This document shows, piece by piece, positions 16,673-24,099 of a stretch of DNA of 24,099 nt; within the stretch, counting starts at the first letter, position 1, and each line of letters starts with the position of its first letter. Origin of the DNA: Thomasclavelia spiroformis. Its GTDB lineage: Bacteria > Bacillota_I > Bacilli_A > Erysipelotrichales > Coprobacillaceae. The translations under genes and the position numbers were made by a program. Below the pieces are notes generated by a model. The model was given only the letters and a program-made list of their open reading frames with translations, was not told the origin of the DNA and made no database searches. The stretch spans positions 1-24,099 of the forward strand of contig JAGZCC010000034.1 in assembly GCA_018369555.1 (NCBI GenBank), given 5' to 3'.

Positions 16673-16709
16673 ATTAAATTACTAAGTGTATTTTATACAC
16701 TTTTCCTCC
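16673..16709 (-). promoter_or_regulatory. Leader of the Spo0A paralogue: SD, 8-codon mini-ORF and dyad before the AUG
   Basis: The only good SD (GGAGG, 16709-16705) is 32 nt from the annotated ATG. Four bases after it a GTG (16700-16698) opens MYKIHLVI, ending in TAA at 16676-16674, one base before the ATG. The mini-ORF overlaps a perfect dyad AAGTGTAT-AAA-ATACACTT (16702-16684). Either translation re-initiates after the mini-ORF, or the folded hairpin brings the SD closer to the AUG, or the dyad is a DNA operator. Confidence 0.5.
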
Positions 16710-16985
16710 CCATATAATTTATTCCCATTTTTAATATATAACTTATTAACTCTTATATACAATTTTCCTAAAAATATCAATTATATTAATTCCACTCTGA
16801 TTAATTCAATAGTATATTGTTTATATTAATTGATAATATAATATTAATTTTTATAATTCTCCTTCAGTAAATTCCATATAATTAACTATATTTCATTTAG
16901 CTCTTTTATTAAGTTATCTTATTTTTCCTGCAAAATCAATATTTTTAATCAACAATATTTAATAGACCATACTGGTTATAAAAAA
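16710..16985. other. AT-rich spacer between yggS and the Spo0A paralogue
   Basis: No gene seen. A promoter for the paralogue should lie here. TTGATA followed 15 bp later by TATATA on the minus strand (near 16760-16788) is the best candidate, but it is poor. No convincing terminator follows yggS; the only dyad after its stop is ACCA-GTA-TGGT, which is short. Confidence 0.3.
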
Positions 16986-17633
16986 TTACTTAAATAAATT
17001 ACTTCCTATTCTTACCATTGTTGCTCCATATTCTAAAGCAACTTTATAATCATTTGACATTCCCATTGATAACTCACTCAGAGGGTATTCTGGATATTTA
17101 TTTTTTAATTTCTCAAATAGATCTTGAGTTTGTTTAAAATATATTCTTGTTTTTTCTGCATCAATATTAGGTGCCATCATCATTAAGCCTTTTACTTCAA
17201 TATGTGGATAATTTTTTAATATATCAAATACTTCTTCAATTTCGTCAACTTTAAAGCCATGTTTACTCTCTTCTTCAGCTATGTTGATTTGAATTAAAAC
17301 TTTCATTACTAAATCATGCTTTTTTGCTTGTTTTTCAATTTCTTTTAATAGAGAATAATTATCTACTGAATGAATTAAGTCAACTTTATCAATTATATAC
17401 TTCACTTTGTTAGGCTGTAATGTTCCAATCATATGAAATTTACAATTACCTGTATATTTTTCATATTTTTCTAAAAATGCTTGTACACGATTTTCTCCAA
17501 AATACATTACTCCCAATTTTTCTAAATTATTAATTTCATCTATATCTACATACTTAGTAGCAGCAATTAATTTTACATCTTTAGACTTTAATTCATTTAA
17601 TATTTCTTTAACTGCTAATTCATTTACTTTCAT
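16986..17633 (-). CDS. yggS: PLP homeostasis protein, YggS/YlmE family
   Basis: A 215-residue single-domain fold III PLP-binding protein, slightly shorter than most members. The PLP lysine is in LIAATKYVD near residue 27. FGENRVQAFLEKYE, FHMIGTLQPNKVKYI, IHSVDNYSLL, VLIQINIAEEESKHGF, GLMMMAP and LSMGMSNDYKVALEYGATMVRIGSNLF are diagnostic. It has no known catalytic reaction and helps keep cellular vitamin B6 and keto/amino acid pools balanced. An AAGGTG site precedes the ATG. It is divergent from an ECF-type vitamin transporter subunit, which hints at shared control by B6 status. Confidence 0.95.
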   Translation of the reverse strand: MKVNELAVKEILNELKSKDVKLIAATKYVDIDEINNLEKLGVMYFGENRVQAFLEKYEKYTGNCKFHMIGTLQPNKVKYIIDKVDLIHSVDNYSLLKEIEKQAKKHDLVMKVLIQINIAEEESKHGFKVDEIEEVFDILKNYPHIEVKGLMMMAPNIDAEKTRIYFKQTQDLFEKLKNKYPEYPLSELSMGMSNDYKVALEYGATMVRIGSNLFK

Positions 17634-17718
17634 ATATATTCACCTTACCTATTTACTATTTCTAAAAATACATTATCATTATTAGATTTCCTTAATAATT
17701 TTTTAATTTTCAATTTAA

Positions 17719-17769
17719 CTGTACACTTTATTTTGATTTAATCTGTACATTTTTTAATATACAGATTAA
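17719..17769. promoter_or_regulatory. CTGTACA half-site cluster between yggS and the ECF gene
   Basis: CTGTACA occurs directly repeated at 17719-17725 and 17743-17749 (24 bp apart). The second copy is part of a perfect 10-bp inverted repeat, TTAATCTGTA at 17738-17747 and TACAGATTAA at 17760-17769. TTGATT (17734-17739) upstream may be the -35 of the ECF gene, so the sites would overlap its promoter. This is a plausible operator for a vitamin-responsive repressor; the regulator is unknown. Confidence 0.5.
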
Positions 17770-17801
17770 TGATAAAATGTTTAATCAAGGAGGATAAATA
17801 T

Positions 17802-18407
17802 ATGAATAATAAAACCTTAAAAATTGCAATAATTGGCTTAATGTCAGCTTTAGCGTATATTTCTTTTACTTTTTTACAAATCAAAATACCAACTCCAGGG
17901 GGAACAACTTCATTTCATTTAGGAAATACATTTTGTGTTCTTGCAGCATTATTATTAGGTGGCATCCCTGGTGGTCTAGCTGGAGCTATTGGTATGGGGA
18001 TCGGAGATTTACTTGATCCTACATACATTACTTATGCACCTAAAACTATAATTTTAAAGTTCTTGATTGGTATTTTTACTGGTTTATTTGCTCACAAAAT
18101 TTTTAAAATAAATAATTCTAAAAATGATTCTAAATTATTTATCTATGTGATAATTTCTTCAACAGCCGGTATGCTTTTTAATATTATTGGTGAACCTATA
18201 TTTGGATATTTTTATAATTTAATTATTTTAGGTACCCCTCAAAAAGCAGCTGCCACATTAGCAAGTTGGAATGCTATTACAACTTCTGTAAATGCAATCC
18301 TTACTATTATTCTTTCATCATCAATTTATTTAATTATTAGACCTCGATTAATTAAAAATAATCTATTAATAAAACTTTCACCTAATAATGATACATCATT
18401 TAAATAA
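17802..18407 (+). CDS. ECF transporter S component (substrate unknown, possibly vitamin B6)
   Basis: A protein of 201 residues from the ATG at 17802, preceded by AAGGAGG; an ATG at 17769 would place this SD inside the codons. Five or six transmembrane segments, starting ALKIAIIGLMSALAYISFTF-like (17820s), are followed by TSFHLGNTFCVLAALLLGGIPGG and GAIGMGIGDLLDP, typical of ECF S components (ECF_trnsprt family). A short loop rich in Lys and Asn (near residues 105-115) separates the halves. S components capture a vitamin and dock onto a shared EcfA-EcfA'-EcfT module encoded elsewhere. Proximity to yggS suggests a B6 vitamer as substrate, which is only inference. It ends at a bidirectional terminator. 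Confidence 0.85.
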   Translation: MNNKTLKIAIIGLMSALAYISFTFLQIKIPTPGGTTSFHLGNTFCVLAALLLGGIPGGLAGAIGMGIGDLLDPTYITYAPKTIILKFLIGIFTGLFAHKIFKINNSKNDSKLFIYVIISSTAGMLFNIIGEPIFGYFYNLIILGTPQKAAATLASWNAITTSVNAILTIILSSSIYLIIRPRLIKNNLLIKLSPNNDTSFK

Positions 18408-18420
18408 TTATATTTTAATT

Positions 18421-18465
18421 AAAATAGCTAGATAACTATTATATCAGTTTACTAGCTATTTTTTA
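18421..18465. terminator. Bidirectional terminator between the ECF gene and metG
   Basis: The 11-bp stem AAAATAGCTAG / CTAGCTATTTT (18421-18431 and 18452-18462) has T runs on both sides. It serves the convergent plus- and minus-strand genes. Confidence 0.85.
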
Positions 18466-20400
18466 TTATCGAATTTTAGTACCATTTGGTAAATTTGCTA
18501 CACTTACTACTTCTAGTAAATCTTTTGTTTCACCTGCTAAAATCATTCCTTGAGATTCTACGCCTCTCAATTTTGCAACTTTTAAGTTAGTAATTACAAT
18601 TACTTTTTTACCGATAAATTCTTCTGGACTATAGTAATCTGCAATCCCACTAACTATTTGTCTTGTTTCTTTACCTATATTAATTTTCGATACTAATAAT
18701 TTATCAGCATTAGGATGCTTTTTACATTCTTCTACTGTTCCAACAACTAATTCAACTTTTTTAAAGTCTTCAATTGTAATTAAATCATCTTCCTTTATTT
18801 CTATTTCTTCTTTTACTTTTTCTACCGTAGATAATTTTTCCACTTTTTTTTCAATTTCTTTTGGATCTAAACGTGCAAATAATATTTCTGGTTTTTCAGT
18901 AACTTTAGTTCCTTCTTTATACATACCAAATTTATTTAATGTCTCGAAATCTCTTTGATCAGTATTTATTTGATTTAAAATTTTATTTGCAGTTGAAGGG
19001 ATAAATGGTACCAATGCTATAGCACTAAAACGAATACTTTCAATTAGGTTATATAGCACTGTTGCTAAACGATCTTTTTTATTTTCATCTTTAGCTAATG
19101 CCCATGGCATTGTTTCATCAATATATTTATTTGTTCTTCTAAGTAATGTAAATATTGCATCTAATGCATCTGATGATTTAAATTCATCCATTTTATTTAC
19201 CACTTTTTTAGGCATTTCTAATGCAATATTAATCAAATCATCATCTACTGGCTCATGGACATTTGGATTGTTAACTATTCCATTAAAATATTTATTAGAC
19301 ATAGAAATAGTTCTGTTTACTAAATTACCTAAAACATTTGCTAGATCAGAATTTATTTTTTCAATTAATAAATCCCATGTGATACTTCCATCATTATCAT
19401 ATGGAATTTCATGCAATAGATAATATCTAACCGCATCCACTCCAAAAATTTCAACTAAATCATCAGCATAAATGACGTTACCTTTTGATTTTGACATTTT
19501 ACTTTCGCCTTGTAATAACCATGGATGACCAAATACTTGTTTTGGCAACGGAATATCTAAAGCCATTAACATAATTGGCCAATAAATAGTATGGAAACGC
19601 ACTATATCTTTACCAATTAAATGTAAATTTGCAGGCCAATATCTTTTATATAACTCACCATGATTTCCATCTACATCATATCCTAAACCAGTGATATAAT
19701 TAGTTAATGCATCAATCCACACATATACAACATGCTTTGGATCGAAATCTACTGGAATTGACCATTTAAAAGATGTTCTTGATACACATAGATCTTGTAA
19801 TCCTGGTTTTAAAAAATTGTTCATCATTTCATTTTTACGTGATACAGGTTGAATAAATTCTGGATGTTTTTCAATATGTTCAATTAATCGATCAGCATAT
19901 TTTGATAATTTAAAGAAATATGCTTCTTCTTTTGCATCATTTACCTCTCCACCACAATCTGGACATTTACCATCAACTAATTGTGATTCTGTAAAAAATG
20001 ATTCGCATGCAGTACAATATTTTCCTTCGTAATGTCCTAGATATATATCTCCTTGATCATACAATTTTTTAAATATTTTTTGTACTTGTTTTTTATGATA
20101 GTCATCGGTTGTCCTCATAAAACGATCATATGTTGTATCCATTAAATCCCAAATTCTTTTTACTTCAGCTGCTTTTTCATCTACAAATTGTTGTGGAGGA
20201 ATTCCAGCCTCTTTAGCTTTTAATTCTATTTTTTGACCATGTTCATCTGTTCCAGTTTGAAAATAAACATTATAGCCTTCTTGTTTTTTAAATCTTGCAA
20301 TTGCATCAGCTAGAATAATCTCATAGGTATTTCCAATATGTGGTTTCCCAGAAGTATATGTAATAGCTGTTGTAAGATAAAAATCCTTTTCATTTTTCAT
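18466..20400 (-). CDS. metG: Methionyl-tRNA synthetase with C-terminal tRNA-binding domain
   Basis: A 644-residue class I aminoacyl-tRNA synthetase that charges tRNA-Met in the cytoplasm. The HIGH-type motif is HIGN at residues 21-24 and the KMSKS loop at 301-305. A zinc knuckle has Cys129, Cys132, Cys146 and Cys149. The anticodon-binding helical domain follows at about 350-500. A C-terminal OB-fold tRNA-binding (EMAP-like) domain at about 540-644 (LVVGTVEECKKHPNADKLLVSKI, RQIVSGIADYY, NLKVAKLRGVESQGMILA) should dimerise the enzyme. Length is normal. The start is an ATG at 20398-20400 with GAGGG and AAAGG upstream. A methionine T-box lies on the same strand but 1.38 kb upstream, so its link to this gene is indirect. 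Confidence 0.97.
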   Translation of the reverse strand: MKNEKDFYLTTAITYTSGKPHIGNTYEIILADAIARFKKQEGYNVYFQTGTDEHGQKIELKAKEAGIPPQQFVDEKAAEVKRIWDLMDTTYDRFMRTTDDYHKKQVQKIFKKLYDQGDIYLGHYEGKYCTACESFFTESQLVDGKCPDCGGEVNDAKEEAYFFKLSKYADRLIEHIEKHPEFIQPVSRKNEMMNNFLKPGLQDLCVSRTSFKWSIPVDFDPKHVVYVWIDALTNYITGLGYDVDGNHGELYKRYWPANLHLIGKDIVRFHTIYWPIMLMALDIPLPKQVFGHPWLLQGESKMSKSKGNVIYADDLVEIFGVDAVRYYLLHEIPYDNDGSITWDLLIEKINSDLANVLGNLVNRTISMSNKYFNGIVNNPNVHEPVDDDLINIALEMPKKVVNKMDEFKSSDALDAIFTLLRRTNKYIDETMPWALAKDENKKDRLATVLYNLIESIRFSAIALVPFIPSTANKILNQINTDQRDFETLNKFGMYKEGTKVTEKPEILFARLDPKEIEKKVEKLSTVEKVKEEIEIKEDDLITIEDFKKVELVVGTVEECKKHPNADKLLVSKINIGKETRQIVSGIADYYSPEEFIGKKVIVITNLKVAKLRGVESQGMILAGETKDLLEVVSVANLPNGTKIR

Positions 20401-21781
20401 ACCTTTATTCCCTCGGTATATTGTAAATGACTTATTTAATTAGTCATCTACAGAATATCTTTTCCTTTCTATCAATCTTATTTATCCGTGATTGATTACG
20501 GTTAAATTATTCTTTGAAATAAAATACGTGAACATAGATTTGTATCTCTCCTTATAGCTTGGCTACTTAAAAAAGATCTTATCATACCTTATTTCTAAAT
20601 CATGATTGCCTAGATGCATCTTCAATTCTTATTTTGAACCAGATTTTAAATTCTAAATATGTGATACTATTTCTAGATAATCTTCATAAAAAAGAATATG
20701 ATTTTATAAAATATTTAGTTTATATCAATATTGAAAAACAAAAACACTTCTTTTCTATTAGAAATAATGTAACTAGTGAACTCATTTCTTCTCCTATTTT
20801 TCTAGTGTTATAGATGATTTTAATCTTCCAATTGGTAAACTTAAACCTTTTTCTAAAAAACTATCGTAGTTAATATAGAAAATTTTGAATACTAACATTT
20901 TACATATTAAATTTTTTTAGATCTAAAGTATACTGTTATCTTCATCAATTCCAAGACTTGTAAATTCCAAAGAAGCATTACCAAAATAATAATCTAATAC
21001 CTTTAACCTTTATAATACCTTAGAAGATTTTAACTATATAAAACTCTAATTAATCATCAAAATCAATCATTTTAATTTTTATAAATAAAAAACCAATAAC
21101 TATATATCATCATAATTTTAAAAAATTAAACATTTATATACATTAATTACAAAAATGGATTGATATTGTTTTTGAACTTAATAGTCTTTTTAAATCTAAA
21201 TATAGGACAATCTATATAAATATTTTTAAACTTTTTTCAGTACTGAAAATATCGTTCATATTAATATTAGAAATATATGAAAACACTTTGATATCAATAG
21301 TGAAATTAAAGAATATATATAACTATTCTATACCTTTTCAAATCACAAAATTAGTAAAAATCACTTTTCATCACTATAAACCTAGTCAATTTAACACTCC
21401 ACTACTATTACCAAAAAAGAGTCTAAATAATTACAAAAGACTTTATATCAAATAATATTTTTGATTATTAAATATAATCTATTTTAAAAAAATATGAATT
21501 GCAGCTTTTTCAGGTAAAAAACATTTGTAAGCTAATTACTTAGAATTATTTATCATCTTTTAACTGCTAATCAACTATTTAATCCAATATTTTTAAGATA
21601 TACAATAACTATATATAAACTTAAAAAATGAACCTATATTGGTTATTTTTATCATCTCTAAAAACTATAAATCTATATTCACTTTTCAAAGAACCATACC
21701 AACTATTAAAATTATAAAAATTAATATTTTCAAACTTTTTCATCAAAAATTCTTAAACTTTATATAGTTAGTTTTCAAAAT
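20401..21781 (-). pseudogene. Gene-free 1.38 kb between T-box and metG with possible decayed coding fragments
   Basis: No intact reading frame. Several minus-strand pieces read like protein broken by stops. 20923-21000 gives DYYFGNASLEFTSLGIDEDN; in the same frame, after two stops, 20794-20868 gives SFLEKGLSLPIGRLKSSI. Nearer to metG, NHILFYEDYLEIVSHI and MHLGNHDLEIRYDKIFFK share one frame with interrupting stops. GNASLEF followed by SLPIG faintly recalls the phosphate-binding motifs of Ppx/GppA-type phosphatases, but the match is weak. Alternatively the stretch is simply AT-rich spacer. Confidence 0.3.
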
Positions 21782-21996
21782 AAAAACGTCCCATAAAAGG
21801 ACGAATATAATCGCGGTACCACCTTTTTTACACATTACTGTGTCACTCTAAACTTTTAACGCAAGTTAGACGTTTATCTTTAACTATTCAAGATAACAGC
21901 TCCGGGGCCATCTCTTAAAGCTTAACTCTTAGTTTCCACCAACCACTAAGTCTCTATTTGCGCCACTTTAACATCTTCCCATCTTTGCTTTTCCAA
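21782..21996 (-). promoter_or_regulatory. T-box leader with methionine (AUG) specifier
   Basis: On the minus strand the conserved T-box AAGGTGGTACCGCGA (21825-21811) is followed by a CGTCC/GGACG terminator hairpin (21803-21787) and TTTTT. The antiterminator can form by pairing AAAAGG with CCTTTT. Upstream, the Stem I apex (GTGGTTGGTGGAAACTAAG) is flanked by pairing TTAAAG/CTTTAA and GGG/CCC. These enclose a specifier loop whose 3' strand is GAG-ATG-G, with the codon at 21911-21909. An ATG specifier means it reads tRNA-Met charging: transcription continues when methionine is short. The next gene downstream is metG, in agreement, but 1.38 kb away. Confidence 0.88.
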
Positions 21997-22001
21997 TCTT
22001 A

Positions 22002-22030
22002 ACTTTAACAAACTATAGAACTAAAGTCAA
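22002..22030 (-). promoter_or_regulatory. T-box leader promoter
   Basis: TTGACT (22030-22025), 17 bp and TAAAGT (22007-22002) on the minus strand predict a start near 21995, just before Stem I. Confidence 0.6.
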
Positions 22031-22058
22031 ATATTTTTCAATTTATATATTAATTTAT

Positions 22059-22090
22059 ATTTTTAATGTTTCACGTGAAACATTAAAAAT
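22059..22090. other. parS: Chromosome partition site parS inside a 32-bp perfect palindrome
   Basis: TGTTTCACGTGAAACA at 22067-22082 is an exact match to the bacterial parS consensus bound by ParB/Spo0J. The palindrome extends perfectly eight more bases on each side, to 22059 and 22090. It lies in non-coding DNA 29 bp upstream of the T-box promoter. parS sites cluster around the replication origin, so the window is probably origin-proximal on the chromosome. Confidence 0.88.
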
Positions 22091-22780
22091 GTTATCAATA
22101 ATTTAATTTTATAGATATTTTATCTTTTTAAATTAGCTTTTTCTATTATTTTGTTGGAATTTATATTCTAATACTACAGCAATAGATTTCATTTAAATTT
22201 TTACTGTTAATTCAATAATAAACCTATCTAATATGCTAAAATTGATATTATTAAATGAATTATTTTATAACCAATTTTTTTAAATCATATAATTATTATA
22301 CCCTATCGTTATTAATACAATACCTTCTTTTAATATTTATTAATTAAATATCTACATATTATTCTTAATTCAAAAAAGTAATTTATTTTTTTATTAATCA
22401 GTATTCTTTTATAATTTTTTATTTAGGATATTTTTGATAATTTTATTCTATATTTATATAAAGCTATAAATATCTTTAAGTTTTAATTTATTATCTTTAT
22501 TCTTATAGAATAGATAATTATATAATATCCGCTTTACAATTCTTTTGTCATAATTATTATAAAAATAATTTAATTACTAATTATATAAACGTATCTTCTT
22601 TATTATAGACTATTTAATTAATATATAACTGTTTTATATAATAAATTTTAACATTATTAAGTATTTGGATAAAAACTTTCTATCAGTAATGTTTAATCTT
22701 TTCAAATTCTACTAGAAAATTATTATGTTATCTACTTATTATATTATTCTTTTAATTAATTGAAATTATGAATTAAATAT
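22091..22780. other. Gene-free, extremely AT-rich region
   Basis: About 0.7 kb between parS and the deacetylase terminator. No reading frame, RNA gene or strong dyad was recognised. Confidence 0.5.
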
Positions 22781-22819
22781 AAAAACAAAACCAGCTAAAA
22801 CTATGTTCAAGCTGGTTTT
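22780..22819 (-). terminator. Terminator of the polysaccharide deacetylase gene
   Basis: The stem AAAACCAGCT / AGCTGGTTTT (22810-22819 and 22787-22796) has a 13-nt loop and is followed on the minus strand by GTTTTTAT. It starts 5 nt after the stop codon. Confidence 0.85.
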
Positions 22820-22823
22820 ATTT

Positions 22824-24098
22824 TTAACGTATAACATTCTTCAATTCTTTATATTGACTTAGCATTTCTAGTGTTACAAACTGGTAGCCATTTCTATCTA
22901 ACTCTTCCAATGCCATCTCTAGTCCATCTATTGTAAATGTATGAATATCATGTATCAATATTACTGCCCCATCAAATGCCTGATTTACCATCGCTTCCTT
23001 GATCTTTTGGGCATTTTTTACTTTCCAGTCTTCTGTATCTAAATTCCACAGTGCTATCTTCATTCCATTATTTGCTATTACCTGTTTTGCAGTTTCATTC
23101 ACTGCACCAAATGGTGGTCGTATGATTTTTGGCTCGTCTCCAGTTATTCTATATATTTCATTTTGTGTATCTACTATCTGTTTCTCTATTTTGCTGGCAT
23201 CAAGTTTTCTTAAATCCGGATGATCCCATGAATGACTTCCTATTTCAAATCCATGTTCATATACTGTTTTTACTATTTCTGGATACTGTTTTACATTCTT
23301 CCCTAGCATTAAAAATGTTGCTCTTCCGTTATATTTTTCAAACAGTTCTACTGTTCTTAATGTATTGCTTTTATGAGGTCCGTCATCTAATGTTATTGCT
23401 ATCATTTTTTTATTTGGATCTATTTTAGGCTGTGCTGCTGGTTCTTTTACATCTAACGGTGCTTCAGATGGAATATTTTTATTTGCCAGCCTGATCAGTT
23501 CTTTATTTTGGTCATAATTTATTTCTATTTTTTCTTTGTCATTGTTATAAATTATTAGATTTTTTTTCCCGATTTTAAGTTCTGTATGTTCAGGTTCAAT
23601 TTCAGCTATTCCGTTGATATTTGCTAATGCTCTTTTATAAGATCTTCTTAGACAGTCATTTACACTAAGCATCTTTTCTTTATTTAAATCATAAGCAATG
23701 CGTTTAGTTTCAGTAGCTGTTTTTTTATTATCCTCGTTATATCGCTCAACTGTAAATGAAAGATTAAGATACTGGTCAAATACTTTATCAGTTGAATAAT
23801 CAATATAAATAATATCTTTACTATCTTTATTGTTTTTTTGATGATTAAGATATTCTGTGTAGTAATCATTGATAATACGATTGAGTTTTTTACTTTCGGT
23901 TTTTGGATAAAATAGAGAAACATACAGCTTATCACTTTCTTTACTATAATGCATTACTTCTCCAGTATCCTTATTGTCGGTATTGTACTGATTATAGGCA
24001 TCATATTTGTTATTTTTAATAATAAACCACCCGATACTAACTATCAGTATTGCTGCTATCAGAATTACTATACTTAATATTTTCTTTTTTCTTTGATC
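22824..24098 (-). CDS. Membrane-anchored polysaccharide deacetylase, PgdA-like (5' end beyond window)
   Basis: The frame is open through the right edge (425 codons). The ATG at 23954 is internal, since 48 codons upstream encode a basic stretch (RKKKIL) and a transmembrane helix (SIVILIAAILIVSIGWFII). Only a few N-terminal residues are probably missing. A mixed N-terminal domain follows, then a CE4/NodB deacetylase domain over the last 200 residues. All five motifs are visible: TLDDGP, the metal-binding HSWDH, RPPFG, WNLDTEDW and LIHDIH. Such enzymes remove acetyl groups from peptidoglycan N-acetylglucosamine outside the cell, which protects against lysozyme. Substrate is inferred. Codon choice (CTG, ATC, AGG) is richer in G and C than in neighbouring genes, a possible sign of transfer. 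Confidence 0.9.
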   Translation of the reverse strand, partial: DQRKKKILSIVILIAAILIVSIGWFIIKNNKYDAYNQYNTDNKDTGEVMHYSKESDKLYVSLFYPKTESKKLNRIINDYYTEYLNHQKNNKDSKDIIYIDYSTDKVFDQYLNLSFTVERYNEDNKKTATETKRIAYDLNKEKMLSVNDCLRRSYKRALANINGIAEIEPEHTELKIGKKNLIIYNNDKEKIEINYDQNKELIRLANKNIPSEAPLDVKEPAAQPKIDPNKKMIAITLDDGPHKSNTLRTVELFEKYNGRATFLMLGKNVKQYPEIVKTVYEHGFEIGSHSWDHPDLRKLDASKIEKQIVDTQNEIYRITGDEPKIIRPPFGAVNETAKQVIANNGMKIALWNLDTEDWKVKNAQKIKEAMVNQAFDGAVILIHDIHTFTIDGLEMALEELDRNGYQFVTLEMLSQYKELKNVIR

Positions 24099-24099
24099 C

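Noticed and set aside
16862..16888. Short ATG frame MEFTEGEL downstream of yggS
   Set aside because: Only eight codons, no SD and no family; likely chance.
17769..17801. Upstream ATG start for the ECF S component
   Set aside because: AAGGAGG lies between it and the ATG at 17802, and the N terminus of S components begins near the latter.
23684..23935. 83-codon minus-strand open frame inside the deacetylase gene
   Set aside because: It lies wholly inside the deacetylase coding region in another frame, with low-complexity hydrophobic content.

Overview
The window is very AT-rich, with long gene-free stretches, frequent TTA/ATA/AAA codons, Shine-Dalgarno (SD) starts and hairpin-plus-T-run terminators. 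It carries a spo0A with a fully recognisable DNA-binding domain, a T-box leader, ECF-type vitamin uptake, two LCP-family glycopolymer transferases and an L,D-transpeptidase. Together these point to a low-GC, Gram-positive, probably spore-forming Firmicute. The style fits the Erysipelotrichia/Coprobacillus-type lineages, but that placement is inference. A perfect parS site at 22067-22082 suggests the segment lies in the origin-proximal part of a chromosome.

Left part (1-8584). A secreted N-acetylglucosaminidase-type autolysin with ChW-like repeats and a Big2 domain runs off the left edge on the minus strand. A YihY/BrkB-like membrane protein follows. It is divergent from a MerR-methyltransferase fusion whose best promoter would give a leaderless mRNA. 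Next is a compact minus-strand rmlA-rmlC-rmlB operon for dTDP-4-keto-rhamnose synthesis, with no rmlD. It is divergent from a plus-strand YitT-family membrane protein.

Middle (8883-16985). Cell-wall genes on the minus strand: an L,D-transpeptidase with PG-binding domains and two paralogous LCP proteins, each with a substrate-binding-like ectodomain. These share the region with spo0A (plus strand) and, convergent with it, a second Spo0A-like protein. The intergenic region between the second LCP gene and spo0A holds a perfect 0A box and several near-matches, so this LCP gene and/or spo0A may be Spo0A-controlled. The Spo0A paralogue has an unusual leader, with a mini-ORF and a dyad lying between the SD and the AUG. 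A 159-nt imperfect hairpin lies just beyond its 3' end.

Right part (16986-24099). yggS (PLP homeostasis) is divergent from an ECF S-component gene, with a cluster of CTGTACA half-sites between them. The ECF gene converges on metG. A methionine-specifier T-box lies 1.38 kb upstream of metG, separated from it by gene-free DNA that still shows coding-like fragments broken by stops. parS lies just upstream of the T-box promoter. A membrane-anchored polysaccharide deacetylase, with codon use unlike its neighbours, runs off the right edge.

Taken together, the window is rich in cell-envelope functions (autolysin, rhamnose precursor, LCP ligases, L,D-transpeptidase, deacetylase) next to the sporulation master regulator. 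No CRISPR array, intact insertion sequence, rRNA or tRNA gene was seen.
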